Shown here in pieces: positions 22,160-34,408 of a stretch of DNA of 64,000 nucleotides (position 1 is the first letter of the stretch; the number at the start of each line of letters is the position of its first letter). The notes below the pieces were generated by a model that worked only from the letters and a program-made list of their open reading frames with translations, was not told the DNA's origin and did not search any database. This DNA is from Capronia americana (lineage: Eukaryota > Ascomycota > Eurotiomycetes > Chaetothyriales > Herpotrichiellaceae): the NCBI GenBank assembly GCA_016110215.1, contig JADWQD010000028.1, forward strand, positions 1 through 64,000. The letters are read 5' to 3'. The translations under genes were made by a program, and so were the position numbers.

Positions 22160-23943
22160 CTACCCAGATTTTTCGATCGGTAAGAGAATGGTCTGTGTTT
22201 GCAAGAACTCGGCAAGACCCCATTTGTTGTTGCTGCGACCCCATCCACTATTCTTCATACCTCCTATTGGATTCGTCGCTGGATGGTCTGAGTGAGCGAC
22301 TTCCCTCAGCCGGGTCAATAAGTGAGGCCAGAACTTACCTATGTCTCCCACCGTCATTTCGTTGATCCGGACCTGCGCACATTCGATCCTCCTGCCAACA
22401 CGAAGAGCTCGCCCGATGTCCTTGGTATGTATGGCGGCATTGAGTCCGTAAGTGGTGTCGTTTGCAAGCTTGATTGCCTCGTCTTCGTCCTTCGCTATGT
22501 ATAGACTGGCAGATGGACCGAAGCTTTCCGTGTCCCGGATTGACATGTCTTTGGTGATCTCGGTCACAATCGTAGGCTGTAAGGCTGACCGCCTGAGGCG
22601 ATCCGGGCCCCCAACGAGGAACGTGGCCCCCTTATCTTTGGCGTCTTTGAGAAGCGCATGTGCGTTCTCAACCATCCTCTCGTTGACTCCGTCCACGGCA
22701 TGCCACAAGGGTGCTTTCTTCTTCAATTCTGCGATGAACTTGTCGGCTACTGATTCCAGGACGATGATTCTTTCTGTGGAAAAGCATATTTGGCCATGAT
22801 GCATGAAAGCTCTCACTGTCAGCTGGTTTCAAACTCAGTCAGGTGGAAGCTTGTTACCTCCGAGAACACATTTCCAAGCCGCATCCTCAAGGTCCGCGTC
22901 CTCTAGTATGATAGCAGGACACTTGCCTCCCAACTCCATCAGGATGGGCTTTAGGTGTTTGGCAGCAAGTTGCCCAATCACCTTGCCAACGGCAGCACTT
23001 CCAATAAAGTCGATCTTTCTGATTGCGGGATGGGCGATAATCGCTTCGGTCACTGCCGCAGCATCCTCCCGCCTGACCTGAAGAACATTTAATGCCCCAA
23101 GAGGGAGGCCGGTCTCTGTGAACATCTTCGCCACCAGATGATGTGTTCGAGGGCAGAGCTCCGAAGCTTTGAACAAAACAGTGCAGCCCGCGGCGAGAGG
23201 CTGAGAGATGGCCCTGGCGGGCAACACTATACCGCCATTCCACCTAGTCACCTCGTTCAGTGCACGTCGTGAAAGAGAACAGGGGAAAGGGAAACCAACG
23301 GAGCAATAGCCAGCACAGGTCCCACGGGCACCTGGAAAACCAATGATAATGTGGAGGTGTCCTCGTTGTCGGGAATTTCTCCAGAAACGGCCGTGATAGA
23401 GCAAGCAATCTCGTCAAGGACGCTGAGTGTACTGTCTATGTTCGCCTCTCCCCAAGCCTGTGTACAGCTTGTCTCTTCCATAAGACTGTCGATAATCTCT
23501 TGTTTATGTCGTTCGAAATTTTTCCTTGTCTGAAATATAACACGGCGACGGAAGGCCGCGCTTTGGGCTTTCCAAGTTCTAAAAGCTTCAGCTGTCCTTT
23601 CCACAGCCTCAATCGCGGTCTCTGCGTCCGCCGACTCTGCATATCTGACCACTCGATTCTGTGCCGCGCTCAAAACTGGGAAAGTGACGCCTCCAGGTGA
23701 CTTTCGGGGCTCCCCGTGGATAATGATGGGCACCACCCCCTTGTCGGCATGGTCTGCTATGGAGTTGATTGTGCTGCTGGGCATGATGGGAAGCTCGTCT
23801 GTACTGAAATTTCCCTCCGAGATAGTGATAGCAAATCGAGATCCTTCTAGTGATATCTGCCGGAGCGGATGGGGAGTATTATTCTCTTGCATGGATTGCT
23901 TCTTTGTAGGTAGTCGGAAGTTCGGTGACGGAGTAGCAAACAT
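22160..23943 (-). CDS. Aldehyde dehydrogenase (salicylaldehyde/vanillin type)
   Basis: NAD(P)-dependent aldehyde dehydrogenase, 544 residues in four exons (23300-23943, 22858-23243, 22339-22815, 22160-22287). The active-site parts are the oxyanion Asn in IAPWNGG (restored by the first intron), Glu in MELGGKCPA, and the catalytic Cys in GQICFSTER. MKNSGWGR near the C-terminus is standard. The pattern is closest to the salicylaldehyde/vanillin/benzaldehyde dehydrogenase-like group of fungi. The ATG at 23943 gives a leader of about 50 residues with no counterpart in the family; internal ATGs (for example before QENNTPHP or PSSTINS) could be the true start. It likely oxidises an aromatic or arylacetaldehyde intermediate made by the neighbouring decarboxylase or alcohol dehydrogenase. 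Confidence 0.9.
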
Positions 23944-24309
23944 TTACCGTGGCCTCCGCGCGGGCCGAACAATCTCGAGGGATGTGCATTAGGATGTAAG
24001 CAATGGGTCGTCGAAATGGAGACTCTGGGTAGCAGAGGATGTGCCTCGATGAGCCTCAGCAGCGATGTTAATTAACCCTCCATTTGACGTCAAGAGATAG
24101 GAAATGATTATGATTGCTTGTGTGCAGAAATGCATTTTGTGTTCCGGTCCAAGGAAATTCATTTTGTAATACTTGGAGGATCCAACCCCCTGACTGTTGG
24201 AGACTGGATCCGTCACCGAGTTGGTGCGCCAAGTATTCCGAAGGCGAGTTTGGCTACAAACAGAGTGCCGTAATCGCGCTCATTCTCTTGATTAACAAAC
24301 TAATCCTCC
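23944..24309. other. Intergenic, promoter of aldehyde dehydrogenase
   Basis: 366 bp between the aldehyde dehydrogenase start and the P450-2 stop. No element recognised. Confidence 0.4.
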
Positions 24310-26007
24310 TCACTCGCCCTTGAAATCATCCTCCCAGCTGTGGCGCATCATTTCAAGCCTTGCAGGATCCCTTGGCTTGACCTCGAAAGCGAATGGCTTG
24401 GGGAAACTCTGGACACCATCTGTGTAGTCGTAATACGGAACAGGAACCTCTTTTCCATCGACCACCTTTGTCGAGATTTGACAGGCCCAAGCAAGACTGG
24501 CGACTTGCATGAAGAGCGAACGTTCTGCAATCTCGTATCCTGGACAAATGCGACGCCCAAAGCCGAACGATGAATAACGCTTGATATTTGGATACTGGGT
24601 CTGACCATCTCTGAACGTCGGATACGCAGGATCCAGCCATCTGTTAGGGTTGAAGGTTTCGCCGTCAGGATATAACTTGGGATCTCGATGGATTGCCCAC
24701 TGGTTGCCGTACACCAAAGCACCTTCGGGAATATGATATCCTTCATACACATCATCTTTGATGACACGGTGTGGAACATCTGTGGAGATATGTTAGCGCT
24801 GGCCTCGCGCATTTTAAGCACGCAGAATGTACGTACTTGCTGCTACCACTGGCCTCCAGCGCAGTGTCTCTTTAATGACAGCCCGCACATTGGGCAGGGC
24901 ACCGTAATCTTGTAAAGTGGGAAGCCTGTCCGGTCCCACTACACGATCCAGCTCCTCGTTCAACTTTTGCATCCACTCAGGATGGTGACACATGGCAAGG
25001 CAAAAGGATCTCATAGTCCCTGACGTGGTTCCGGTGCCGGCTGCGTACAGAGTCCCCATCACCCACACGGCCTCTGTATACGAGAGACCATATCGGTCTT
25101 CTTTTTCCAACCAGCAGCGAGCGAAGGACTTGGGTGTCTCCGGGATTTTCCTTTCGTACTTCAAGCATGCTTCTTCAACCAATCCACGGAAGTAGGCAAA
25201 ACTCCTGTCGTAAACCTGTGATGCTTCCTGCTTGAAAGGCGCCAGGGCTTCTGGAAGGTACATCATAGCTGGGATGAGGTCGACCAGGTAGGAACCAGGA
25301 GCTCTCTCCTCAATCTCGTGAGCGTGAGCCATGATGCTATTAACGTGATGCTCGATCTCTTCATCCGTCGAGAGAGTTATTCCAAAGTTCTGCCGGATGG
25401 AAACCGCCGAGGAAAGCGCTTCGAACCAAAATTCATACCTCGAGGTGTCTTTGACCATGTTGCAGACCATCCTCTTGACCTCATGAGCGAGCACCGGTTC
25501 CCATTGCGAGATCACCGAGGCCCCGGTCATGGTGGTGGCAAATTTTCTGCCCTTGCGCCAGAAATCGTTTAGAGGACTTCCAACAAGATCTCCTCCGCGC
25601 GTGAGGAGCGAAAGCATGTGTAGCGCTCCACGGTCTGAGTACAGGGCTCCCCTAGTCGTCATCAAGTCGTCGGCGATGCGTTCTTCAGACACAATGACCA
25701 GGGTATTTCCCAGGAAGTTGAGCTTATATATCGGGCCATACTGGTGACTCCAGTCTTTGAACTTGATCCATGAGAAGGTACGCGGGAAGTCAAACAGATT
25801 TCCAATGATAGGTAATCCTAGTGTATAGTTCCACTGTCATTTTGTGTAGAGAGAATGGACCCTTGGACTGCTTCCACCGCCGTTGGAGCTTTCCTTACCT
25901 GGTGGTCCTGGCAATTCTTTGCCTTTTTTGGTCTTCTTTGATGCCGTGATCCATCGATAGACAGCGGCAATAAGGGTAAAAAGAGCCAGCAACGGAAATA
26001 CAGGCAT
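24310..26007 (-). CDS. Cytochrome P450 monooxygenase 2
   Basis: Microsomal P450 of 519 residues, three exons (25899-26007, 24837-25817, 24310-24779). An N-terminal anchor (FPLLALFTLIAAVY) leads into ELPGPPGLPIIGN, which is formed across the first intron. ExxR is KETLRWRP and the heme loop is FGFGRRICPG. The I-helix is AAGTGTTSG, with Gly where an acidic residue is usual. Overall it resembles the O-methylsterigmatocystin-oxidoreductase-like group of fungal P450s, a group with very mixed substrates. The promoter carries AGAATCCCGCA with its GAATCCCGC core 168-176 bp before the start, exactly as for P450-3, so the two are probably co-regulated. Confidence 0.9.
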
Positions 26008-26797
26008 GATCGCGGCTTCTTTACTCTATGGTCACAGTACTGAATAATGTCATATCCTTCCTGAATTGACAGCAACCTGGTCTCAGTCCCAAGATATGCT
26101 TGACTTTCTCATGCCTGCACAGAATCTGACTCCACAAGACCAAGCAAGTGATTACCCCGTGGAGGCCCCCATTTGCGGGATTCTGGATGTTATCCTAGTC
26201 GCCGAACCCCGGAATCAAAGACGGATGCAATTGAAGCAACCGACTCCGCGTCCCTCATCCTTTGTGCCGGGCTGCAACTCCCGGAGTGGCGATTTGACAA
26301 GGAACAATATTGAGTCTCTCGTGCGCCATGGCGCCTCGGAAAATGTCGTCCGCATTCGATTGTGATATCGGTCCTTCCGAACCCAAGGTAAGGAAACTCA
26401 TCCCGATGTCCCAGGCGCACAAGACCGCGAGATTAGTAGAATGAATCGGTCGAATGATCCACACGAAGCCATGGATCAACGAAAGTAAGCCAGTCATTAG
26501 CTTCCAGGTCAGGGATGGGCGGCTTTGGGTGAGCGCAACCGACGAAGGTTATGGCATAACCTTTTCTCCTGTACTTGGCGACATTTTTTTGGCACAATGC
26601 AGTCACAAGAGAGGTGGAAATCAGATAAAGAGAATAACTTAGACTAGTCACTGTATGGAAGCACTATAAAAAGACGTATGTTACTTTAGTGAGCCATACT
26701 GAGGTACGTCCTATATGTGCTTTGTCGAACTCCTTGGGGTAGCCTTATGTGACCGTCCATTTCCAACCACAACATCGCTGGCTGGCCGAGGGGCGAT
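26008..26797. other. Intergenic, promoter of P450-2
   Basis: 790 bp between the P450-2 start and the stop of MFS transporter 1. It carries the GAATCCCGC motif (listed separately). Several short frames exist but none has codon or domain support. Confidence 0.45.
26175..26183 (-). promoter_or_regulatory. GAATCCCGC motif in P450-2 promoter
   Basis: The plus strand reads GCGGGATTC, so in the direction of P450-2 it is GAATCCCGC, within the longer AGAATCCCGCA. It lies 168-176 bp before the start codon. P450-3 has the same 11-mer in the same orientation at the same distance, and the MFS-2 promoter has three exact copies of the 9-mer. It may be a binding site for one of the local regulators. Confidence 0.55.
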
Positions 26798-28728
26798 TCA
26801 AAAGTGATCAGTCGAGTCAACCAATTCCAGTTTGACACCTTCTTCGGAAGTACCCAGGGTCCCACCGGTCCTGTGTCTGATTGCCTGGCCCTTGAACATC
26901 AAGAGGATCACCAACGAGTACGGTATGAACGAAAAGAAAGCCATCATACCAAACGTCCACCCTGGTCCCCCGACAGCGGCGAACCATGAATCGATGAAAA
27001 ATGGTATTGTGATCCCAAAGCACAACCGGTAGAAGTTCAGGACCGAGGTGACCTCGACAGGGTGGGTAGTGAAACACTCGACTAGATAGTTGACCGAAAC
27101 TGGAGCCGTGGAGATAGTGCCGAAGAAGACGAGGAAGGCTCCGAATGCAAGCACCATATAATGCAAATGGTACTGTAGAGCGCAACCAAAGATACCCAGT
27201 CCGATTGGGGCTGGGAGGAAGGTAGAAAACCACAGCGAGTGTAGGCGATACTCCGGTTTCCAGATTCCTTTTCCAAAGCGTTTGCACAAGTAAAGCGGGA
27301 GACGGTCGGCCACCAGTGTACCGTAGAGCAACGCGCCTCCATCAGAAATCCAGCCGACGAAAGAAACTGTGAGAACAAGTTAATAAGGCCCTGCTTCTCC
27401 AGAGGTGCCAGGAGTCACTGACAAAAGGCTTGCCGTTCTGGGGTGAAGCCGTAGCCACCCTCCTCAACCGGTGTCTGGAGATAAACCCCGAGTAGAGTCT
27501 GAATGCTCACCGACCATCCAAAGGCAATCATTTGGAGAAATCCGATGGCAATCGTGACAGGAACCAGGCCAATTTTGATTTGAGAGAATCCAGCCCGCCC
27601 CTTGAGACGAAGACGCCGCGTCAGTAAGACGTTCGGAGATGTGCAAGACACTGACTCACCACTTGGGCCCAAGTCTTCCGGGGGATCACTTTGTGGGAGC
27701 CGATCAGGGTTGCCAATCTATTAGCCAAGAACGACTCCGGAGGATGTGGGTATTGCTCCCCGCCCGGGCGCGAGTAGCCGGTCTCTTTGAAAAACAGGAG
27801 TAGTGCGAGAGCAACGCCTGCCTGAATCGCCAGAGTGAACCAGAATTGGACAGGCCATTCTGCGCCCTGAACAATGAACCCTGAAAACGTTGGTCCAATG
27901 GTCACGCTTGAACACGTCGTGTTAGTTGGGTACGTGTTGTAGTCCAAGAAGGCTTACCCGATCAACGAGATAACTCCGTAAGCGGCAAAGGCCCTGCCAC
28001 GTTCGTGCAAGAAGAAGATGTCCATGATACAACTCGATCCAACTGCCATGTCGGATCAGCTTTCTCACAATATTCATCAGTCGAGTGGGAGTGTTCTTAC
28101 CTGCAATTGCAACAGAACCGGTCAGACAGGCGAAGAATCTTGACACGACAAAGGACTCGTAATCGCCGTGTCCTGTCATCGTGGCGGACCAGATAGTGCA
28201 TGCCATGGCCAAGACTACTCCCCAGAAGAGAGAGGCTCCTCGGCCATATTTTTGAGAGATCGGTAGCCAAAGAAGTGGTCCGCCGCAGATGCCGGCCGCT
28301 CCGGAGGACAACTTGGTCGGTTTCAGCAGGTCATGCTTACGCAAGAACGGACGGGGAGCATGGAATGGTTCCTCACACTGTAGGAGAGTTCAATGGGTGC
28401 CTTTCCATAGAGCACGGCTTGTGGGACGAAGCCTGCTGCATTCGCGACCGATGCTTGCGTTGCTGAAAACGCGGCCATGCTAATTATCACAAGGAGAACG
28501 ATCTTGTACCACGTTGGCCAGTTCTATGGCTTGTCAACTCGTGATCGACGCAAGCATGTCCGAGGGTATCTTCACCAGAGGATCTTCGGGATCATCAGTC
28601 GGCTGAGGCACGAGAACGATGCCATCTTTCGTTGTCTTCGGTTCAGACGCAAGCTCAGCGGGTACTGGCTTGGTTTGGACTTCTTCGACCCGCTCCTCCC
28701 CTTGCTTGAGCTCTAAAGTGCGCTGCAT
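26798..28728 (-). CDS. MFS transporter 1 (HOL1/DHA1-like)
   Basis: Multi-spanning major facilitator of 529 residues from seven exons (28576-28728, 28377-28523, 28101-28311, 27958-28042, 27660-27906, 27423-27600, 26798-27366). A soluble N-terminus with DDPEDPLNWPTWYK precedes the first helix; DPxNWP is typical of fungal drug/polyamine-type antiporters. Further landmarks are a central cytoplasmic loop rich in charged residues (around GYSRPGGEQYPHPPES) and a glycine-rich helix near GVTIGPTFSGF. The last exon carries five or so hydrophobic helices. Sequence type suggests proton-coupled export or import at the plasma membrane. In this setting it may move the substrate, an intermediate or a toxic product. 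The start is the ATG before QRTLELKQG. Confidence 0.86.
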
Positions 28729-29384
28729 GTTTGATTGAGGTTGAATAGTTGGGGCGTTGCAGGAACCGGCTTCCAACCATATATCTGCCCAATGACGAGG
28801 GTTCCCCGACAACACGGTTTTCTGGGGTGAATGCACCCTCCGCTCTCTGTGGTTCCTCACGGAGAATCGGGGGTTCCAATACCACACTCCGGACCGACTC
28901 ACGTGCCACTGTTCCGGTTTTGACCTACACAGTAGACTTCTGACCTGTTCCGAAGAAGTCAACTCACCATCACGGAGTAGAGTCAGTGATTTCACCACAA
29001 CCGATGACAAGATAACAGATCCTGTGCCAGGCCTTGGGACAGGTAGATGCTATCATGCACGGGAAGAAGAGCCCCCTGTCTGTCTAGATTGTCTCTCTGC
29101 GTGTCTGCAGACCTCCCTGTCTTGTTCGAGAGCCCTTCTGCGGCCATCAGTATGATAGTTCAGTACACCTCGTAGGGCTGTCCTTAATAACTTGATCACC
29201 CTCGTGCTGTCAGATTGACAAATGTGGACCTAGTAGCACACTGAAAATCGATCCTCCATGCATTAGGCAGAGACCCTAACGTGTACGGCTTCGACGCCAA
29301 TAAGGACTGTTTCAAGAAACAGTACCAGAGTGTCGTTCCTCCCTATTTCCAATTTTCCTAGGCGAGTCCTTTCTCCGTTCAGAA
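28729..29384. other. Intergenic, promoter of MFS transporter 1
   Basis: 656 bp between the MFS-1 start and the MFS-2 stop. An open frame continues upstream of the chosen MFS-1 ATG, but its residues do not look like transporter sequence. No motif copy or RNA gene was found. Confidence 0.4.
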
Positions 29385-31274
29385 TTACAGCGAGTATTTG
29401 AACGTCGGCGCCCTGTCACCCATCTGGTAGAGTTGCTCCTCGGAATACTGTCGCTGAATTTCTTCTCGTGGCACAACCTCCCACTTTTTATTGTGCCGCC
29501 AGTACAAATACTCCAAAAGCAGCGCGGCAACAATCCCAGCGGCTGCAAAAGCTAACGACGTGCCAAAGCCAGTCGGATACCGAGGTGCCTCCTTGTTGAG
29601 GAAGATCCAGCTGCCTATGAAACCTCCCACGTTGCCCACAGTAACCATGAGGGCTACGCCCATTGATCGTTTCTCTGCGGCAGCAAGGTTGTTGACGGTC
29701 CACGCGTTGCATCCAGGAACGATAGGGTACACACCCAGGCAAGCCAGGACGACCATTGCGTAACAAGTCGGTATATCTGTCGCAATGTGCGGAGCATACT
29801 GGAAAAGCACTCCCATGGAGACAACGACGATCGATTGGAAGAACACGATGAAAGGCATCCGCCGGGACAGTTTATCTGCCCACAAGGACGACACAACAGC
29901 TGCAACCGCACCTGCAAAGTATGGCGGCGCGCTCAGTAATTGAGCATTGGTCGAAGTGAAGCCCATGTTTCGGATGATTTGAGGCATGGTGAACTTCAGC
30001 CCGTTGTTCGGCACCGTGTTCGAGGCGCAGATGAGCGCTTGTAGGTAGATGTGACCGTCTGTGAAAACTTGCTTCACCGTGGCCCATTTGAACCGCCTCG
30101 CCCTCTTGGGATCTTCAATCTGGGCTCTTTTCTCACCGCGAGTGACGTAAAGCATGAGCTGTAGGTATCGTTGTTCGTCAGGTTTCAGCCATCTCTTCGC
30201 CAGAAGTGGCGAGTCCGGGAGGAGAAGGAAGGTTAGGACCCCGGCCAAGGCCGACGCCAGCCCTTCTAGGATGAAAATCCATCGCCAGCTATTTTCGCAA
30301 GTTAGGAACTCGAAAGACTGTATCGGATTGAAAGACAAACCCCTCGTAACCTCCAATACCATCCATTTGAGCAATGCCGGCAGCCAGCAGCCCCGAGAAA
30401 GCGCCAGATGCAGCACTGGAGACGTAGAAAAGTGCATTGCGGCTTTGTGTTCGATTTGGCGGATACCACTCTGTTTGTCGGGGGCTCGTGTTAGTTGATC
30501 AAATATCTGAAGAGTAGTAAAGCCCTTCTCTTCGTAACTTGCTGAGAGTGGGAATAGGTGTGTCTGGGACAGAAAAGAGCAGCCCCCGCAGGGATTGTGA
30601 CTTACGAGATATGAGCCAGACCGCACCAGGAAAGAAGCCGGCCTCAAACGTTCCCACGAGAAACCGGGTAACACAGAGGCCAGCAAAACTGCCGACACAG
30701 CCAGTGAGTGCCACGATGGAGCCCCAGCAAGTGACGATGATGCCGATGTACAAACTGGGGCGTCTGAACTTTGCCAGGAGCATGTTGCTTGGGATCTCGC
30801 ATAGGATGTATGGAATGAAGAAGACCGATACGGCGATATTATAGTCGGAGCCCTTCATGCCCAAGCTCTTCTCGAGACCCTCGATCTTGGCATTGCCTTC
30901 ACAGAGAAGATGTCAGCATGAGGCTGCGAAGGAAATCCCAGTGGCAACATACCAATGTTTGCTCTGTCCAAGTGCGAGATAAGGTAGAGGAGGGACAGCA
31001 TAGGCACCACACGGAAATCGACTTTTCGATAGATGGCTCTTTCTTCCTTGGCAGTGAACCTGGCTAGGAATTCGGCATCTTCTTCGGTCAATCCAGCTTG
31101 TCGATATGTCTCGTGTTTCGCTTGGGCAGGACCACACTCGACATGTTTGAAATCGGTGTCAGTCTCCTTTGCGATGGAACCGGAGTCGGAAGCCGTCGCC
31201 ATTGCGAGAGTGGTTGTAACAGTTTGGCTGGCCTCGTTGCCCTTCTCACCAGTGATGCTACCCTTAGCGTCCAT
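29385..31274 (-). CDS. MFS transporter 2 (anion:cation symporter, Dal5/Tna1-like)
   Basis: Allantoate/nicotinate-permease-like symporter of 548 residues, four exons (30953-31274, 30606-30896, 30341-30470, 29385-30288). After a ~60-residue cytoplasmic N-terminus come YRKVDFRVVPMLSLLYLISHLDRANIGNAKIEGL, split across two exons, and the family signature region VSVFFIPYILCEIPSNM, then FLVGTFEAGFFPG. WYPPNRTQSRNAL, created by the second splice, is the usual segment after helix 4. An intron with donor GTTTGT restores GYEGWRWIFILEG. The family imports organic anions such as carboxylates, which would suit uptake of an aromatic acid. Its promoter carries three GAATCCCGC repeats. Confidence 0.9.
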
Positions 31275-31803
31275 GAGGTCACGTATATATCGCAGCTTAG
31301 CCAGGAGTTTGCTCCTTGAGATTGCCTCGCGAAGGTCCACCACTCTCAGTAGCTGTGGCAGTTTCGTTCAGGGGAAGTGAAAACCGAGTGCTTGAACATA
31401 GTGCGTTCGAGTATCTGTCCTCAGGTGGGTACATCAGCTGAACATATAGAAGGAGCTGCTAGCCTTCTAGCCTCCGCAATCTTGGGGTTGGTGTGAGCGG
31501 AGGTCTGCGAACTCAGATGGTCCCGCCGACAAGAATCCGGGGAGAGCTATGGACGAATCGGGAATGCCGCGAGAATCCCGCAGGAATCCCGCACTGAGAA
31601 TCCCGCGCGGCTTTGCTTAAGTTCTGATCTCCAAGCTCGACTGCACTGAAACACAGCCAACAATGACTTGATGGCAGATCGTCCATCGAAGGGTATCAAT
31701 GTCGCACTGTGGGGAATAGTGCTAATAAATAATTCTTCCGTAAGGCGAGTTGCGTTTCTGAATTCATGCTGATACTCAGTCTTACAGCTATTGAAATGCC
31801 CGA
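31275..31803. promoter_or_regulatory. Promoter region of MFS transporter 2
   Basis: 529 bp between the MFS-2 start and the transcription factor 2 stop. It contains the motif array at 31562-31606 and otherwise no recognised feature. Confidence 0.5.
31562..31606 (+). promoter_or_regulatory. GAATCCCGC direct-repeat array
   Basis: Exact GAATCCCGC occurs at 31573-31581, 31584-31592 and 31598-31606, and a one-mismatch copy GAATGCCGC at 31562-31570. All four point the same way, with spacings of 11, 11 and 14 bp. The array lies 288-332 bp before the MFS-2 start codon. The same 9-mer stands before P450-2 and P450-3. Clustering of copies within 45 bp is unlikely to be chance in this composition. Confidence 0.6.
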
Positions 31804-34090
31804 TTAGAGGACCGGGTCAAATTGTGACCAATCGGCCGCGAGAAAGTCCTGCGGCAACCCAGTACCAAAGACCGAATTCAGGGAATTGATGCCCTCGAAA
31901 TCATCGGCCTCGATCTGAGTGAAGAGGCTGAGGTCGATGTGACTATGTTGTTGTTCGAGATGGTGTGCGTGCTCCTCTTGCCCGTTGTTTGAAGCTTGTG
32001 CCGTCTCGATTTCATTTCTGGATAGGCTTTGCTGATTGCTGAAAGCCGACGCGTCGAGGTTGGCGTTGGGCAAGCTCCGCGCCCGGTCCAACAGCGAGAC
32101 ATAACGCGAAGCCAGGATACTGATGAAACCTGCTGAGCGGAGGAAGTCCATTCCACACTCGAGAACAGCAGGATCTGGAGCGGGCGACAAGAGGCCGCGA
32201 ATCGATTTATCCATTGTCTGGACAGTCACAAGCACACCGACGGATGTGAAGATATCTGTCTCGGGTTAGCAAGCTTCGCCCACCCTGGGCGAGAAAGGCT
32301 TACAGTGTAAGTTGTACCACAATGAGTTAAGAAGGCGACGGTTGTAAGAGTCGTATATCAAGCGGATCGTCTCCGTGGCTGCCGAGACACATGCTTGGCT
32401 CGAAGCAAGCGCTCCGGCTCTCATGAACTCTCCCGTGATCATGTTCTTGCTGAACAGGAGGAAAGATGGCCGTTGCAGGAGGAGCCTGATTTGAAGATAT
32501 CTTATCAGGATGACTTTGCGCTGTCGATCAAAGTCGGCACAATCAGGGAGATCAGGCTCGATCTTCAAATGTAAGGGCGTGTCATTCCACCAAGCTTGTA
32601 GTTGGCCGTCGAGGAGAAAGGAATGCCCAATGATGTCGGACTCTTCCGTTCTTTTGCACGACCACACCGGTGGGTGCCGTTTTGCCCGTAGTTTGCGACT
32701 GGAAAGATAAAGCTTAGACAGTATCTCATCAATGACATGTGACAGTCTGATGGTATGGACAAAGAAGGATATTCGAGAAGGTCGTCCCGATGGCTGCCTG
32801 GGGTTTAGGGCCGTGTGAGTGATATATTGATCGTCAACTTCCAGGGGAAGGTCGACTTCTGCATCAGCGAGGTTGATTGCAGGCGGACGGCCCAGTTTCA
32901 TGCTCAGCGTCCGGTCAAGGACGAAACACCCCCACCAGACACGCTTTCTGATCTCCCTCTCCACTGCAGTAAGCGCATCGCCATCAGTAGGGTTGAGGTG
33001 CAGGCCAACGCTGAACGCACTCCTGATCATCAAGCCACTGAAACTCCAACAGTCGTTAAGCTCCAAGGTCCCTTGGAGGTAGTGACACAGCAAAAGTAAG
33101 GCCTGGACCAGGAGAAGGTCGGCACTCTTGAAACCGAAGGATACGATGACGCGTTTTGCTCGCTCTATGAAAGGCGTTGCTCGCTTGATGAACGGCTGTT
33201 CGTTGGATTCGAAGCAGAACTCGCAGCCATACGCGAACACCAGATTTGCAACAGCCAGCCATGATGCATGAGCTGGTCTAGAGCAATTCTTTTCCCATAT
33301 CCCTTCGTACTCACTGCGGAAGCTTCCTTCGTGAAGGAATGGGTAGAACACATGAACACGCTCAAAATACGCGTCGACCAGAGCGTTCGCTGTTTGGCGT
33401 GGCGGGAAATCGAGATGATTGGCGTTGATGAGGTAGGGAGAAGTTGATGCGATTGTGTCGTGGGGGCTAAAAGCCTAGAACTTGTCAGCGCACCGCCACA
33501 ATACAAGGCTGGATTGGACATACACTTTCGGAGATTTGCGCGTCATTTGGCGATGGTTGTACCTCTGATCTAATTTTCGATACGAATCTGAACGTGGAAG
33601 AGTCCCCGAAATAGCCATTGGGAGCCGCGGCATCTTTGTTCAGGAGCTGAGGATCGTCTTCGCCTGAGGTAATGCTGTCTAGGTGCTCGGTTGTATTCAG
33701 AGAAGCAGGAGTGGCTCCATTTTCGGTAAAGTTCTGTGAAGCTTGATGATTTTGGCGGACCGCGCTCATGGTGCTGGTGACTGCACCACTTGTCTGCAAG
33801 TCTTGTTGGCACGATAGTTCTGATCCACTGCGAACATCGCCTCTCACCGCTGACCCATTGTGTCTCGAGCACGTCAGTATCATAGCTGACTAAAGCTCCT
33901 CAACTTACGGAGGTACGGACTGTCCATCCAACTCGACGGACGAGTACTCGCACAAGAGGCCTCTCTTGACGCAACGTGAGCACCTTGGTCTCGCCGCATC
34001 ACATCGGTGTTTCCTCTTGCGGCAAGGGTTACAGGCTTTTCCGAATCCAAGTCGTTTGGCCCTGGGCGACTTCCCGACCTTGTCCGCCAT
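31804..34090 (-). CDS. Zn2Cys6 transcription factor 2
   Basis: Zinc-cluster regulator of 714 residues, four exons (33909-34090, 33525-33864, 32304-33474, 31804-32255). The DNA-binding cluster Cys20, 23, 30, 37, 40, 47 (ACNPCRKRKHRCD...CSRC...LC) lies whole in exon 1. A low-complexity linker follows, then the fungal-specific transcription factor domain beginning near VDAYFERVHVFYPFLHEGSF with EIRKRVWWGCFVLDRTLS as its core. The first intron uses a weak GAG acceptor, the one uncertain splice. The gene is divergent from the decarboxylase-like gene across only 318 bp, so it probably controls that gene. The acidic, Gln/His-rich C-terminus may be the activation region. Confidence 0.88.
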
Positions 34091-34408
34091 GGTGAGAAAG
34101 GAGATATTGGAGTTGGGGACCGCGGAGCGGCAAGTGTGTTTGTAGAAATGAATATTTGCGGAGTCCGAGGACGCGGGGGAAAATCTGGGGTTGGGCGGAT
34201 GCATCCGACCCCTTGCCGAGCAGCAAGTCCAGATTGTCATGGCAAGATAGGCCAAGTGTTCGCCATTTGCTGGAAGCTAAGAGACGATGACAGTCTGTTT
34301 TTCTGACTCTTGCTTCTGTCGGCTCTCCTAGAAAGAAGCAAAACTGCTTTGATTTCTCTCGCTGTCGTCAACCCTTTGTCCAATCCTAGCCATATCAGCT
34401 CCCCCAAA
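34091..34408. promoter_or_regulatory. Divergent promoter: transcription factor 2 / decarboxylase-like gene
   Basis: 318 bp separate the two oppositely directed start codons. Such a short shared promoter suggests linked control. No exact copy of the AGAATCCCGCA motif was found here. Confidence 0.5.

Noticed and set aside
26066..26651. Several short frames on both strands between P450-2 and MFS-1
   Set aside because: No start context, domain or splice partner; one overlaps the promoter motif. Treated as intergenic.
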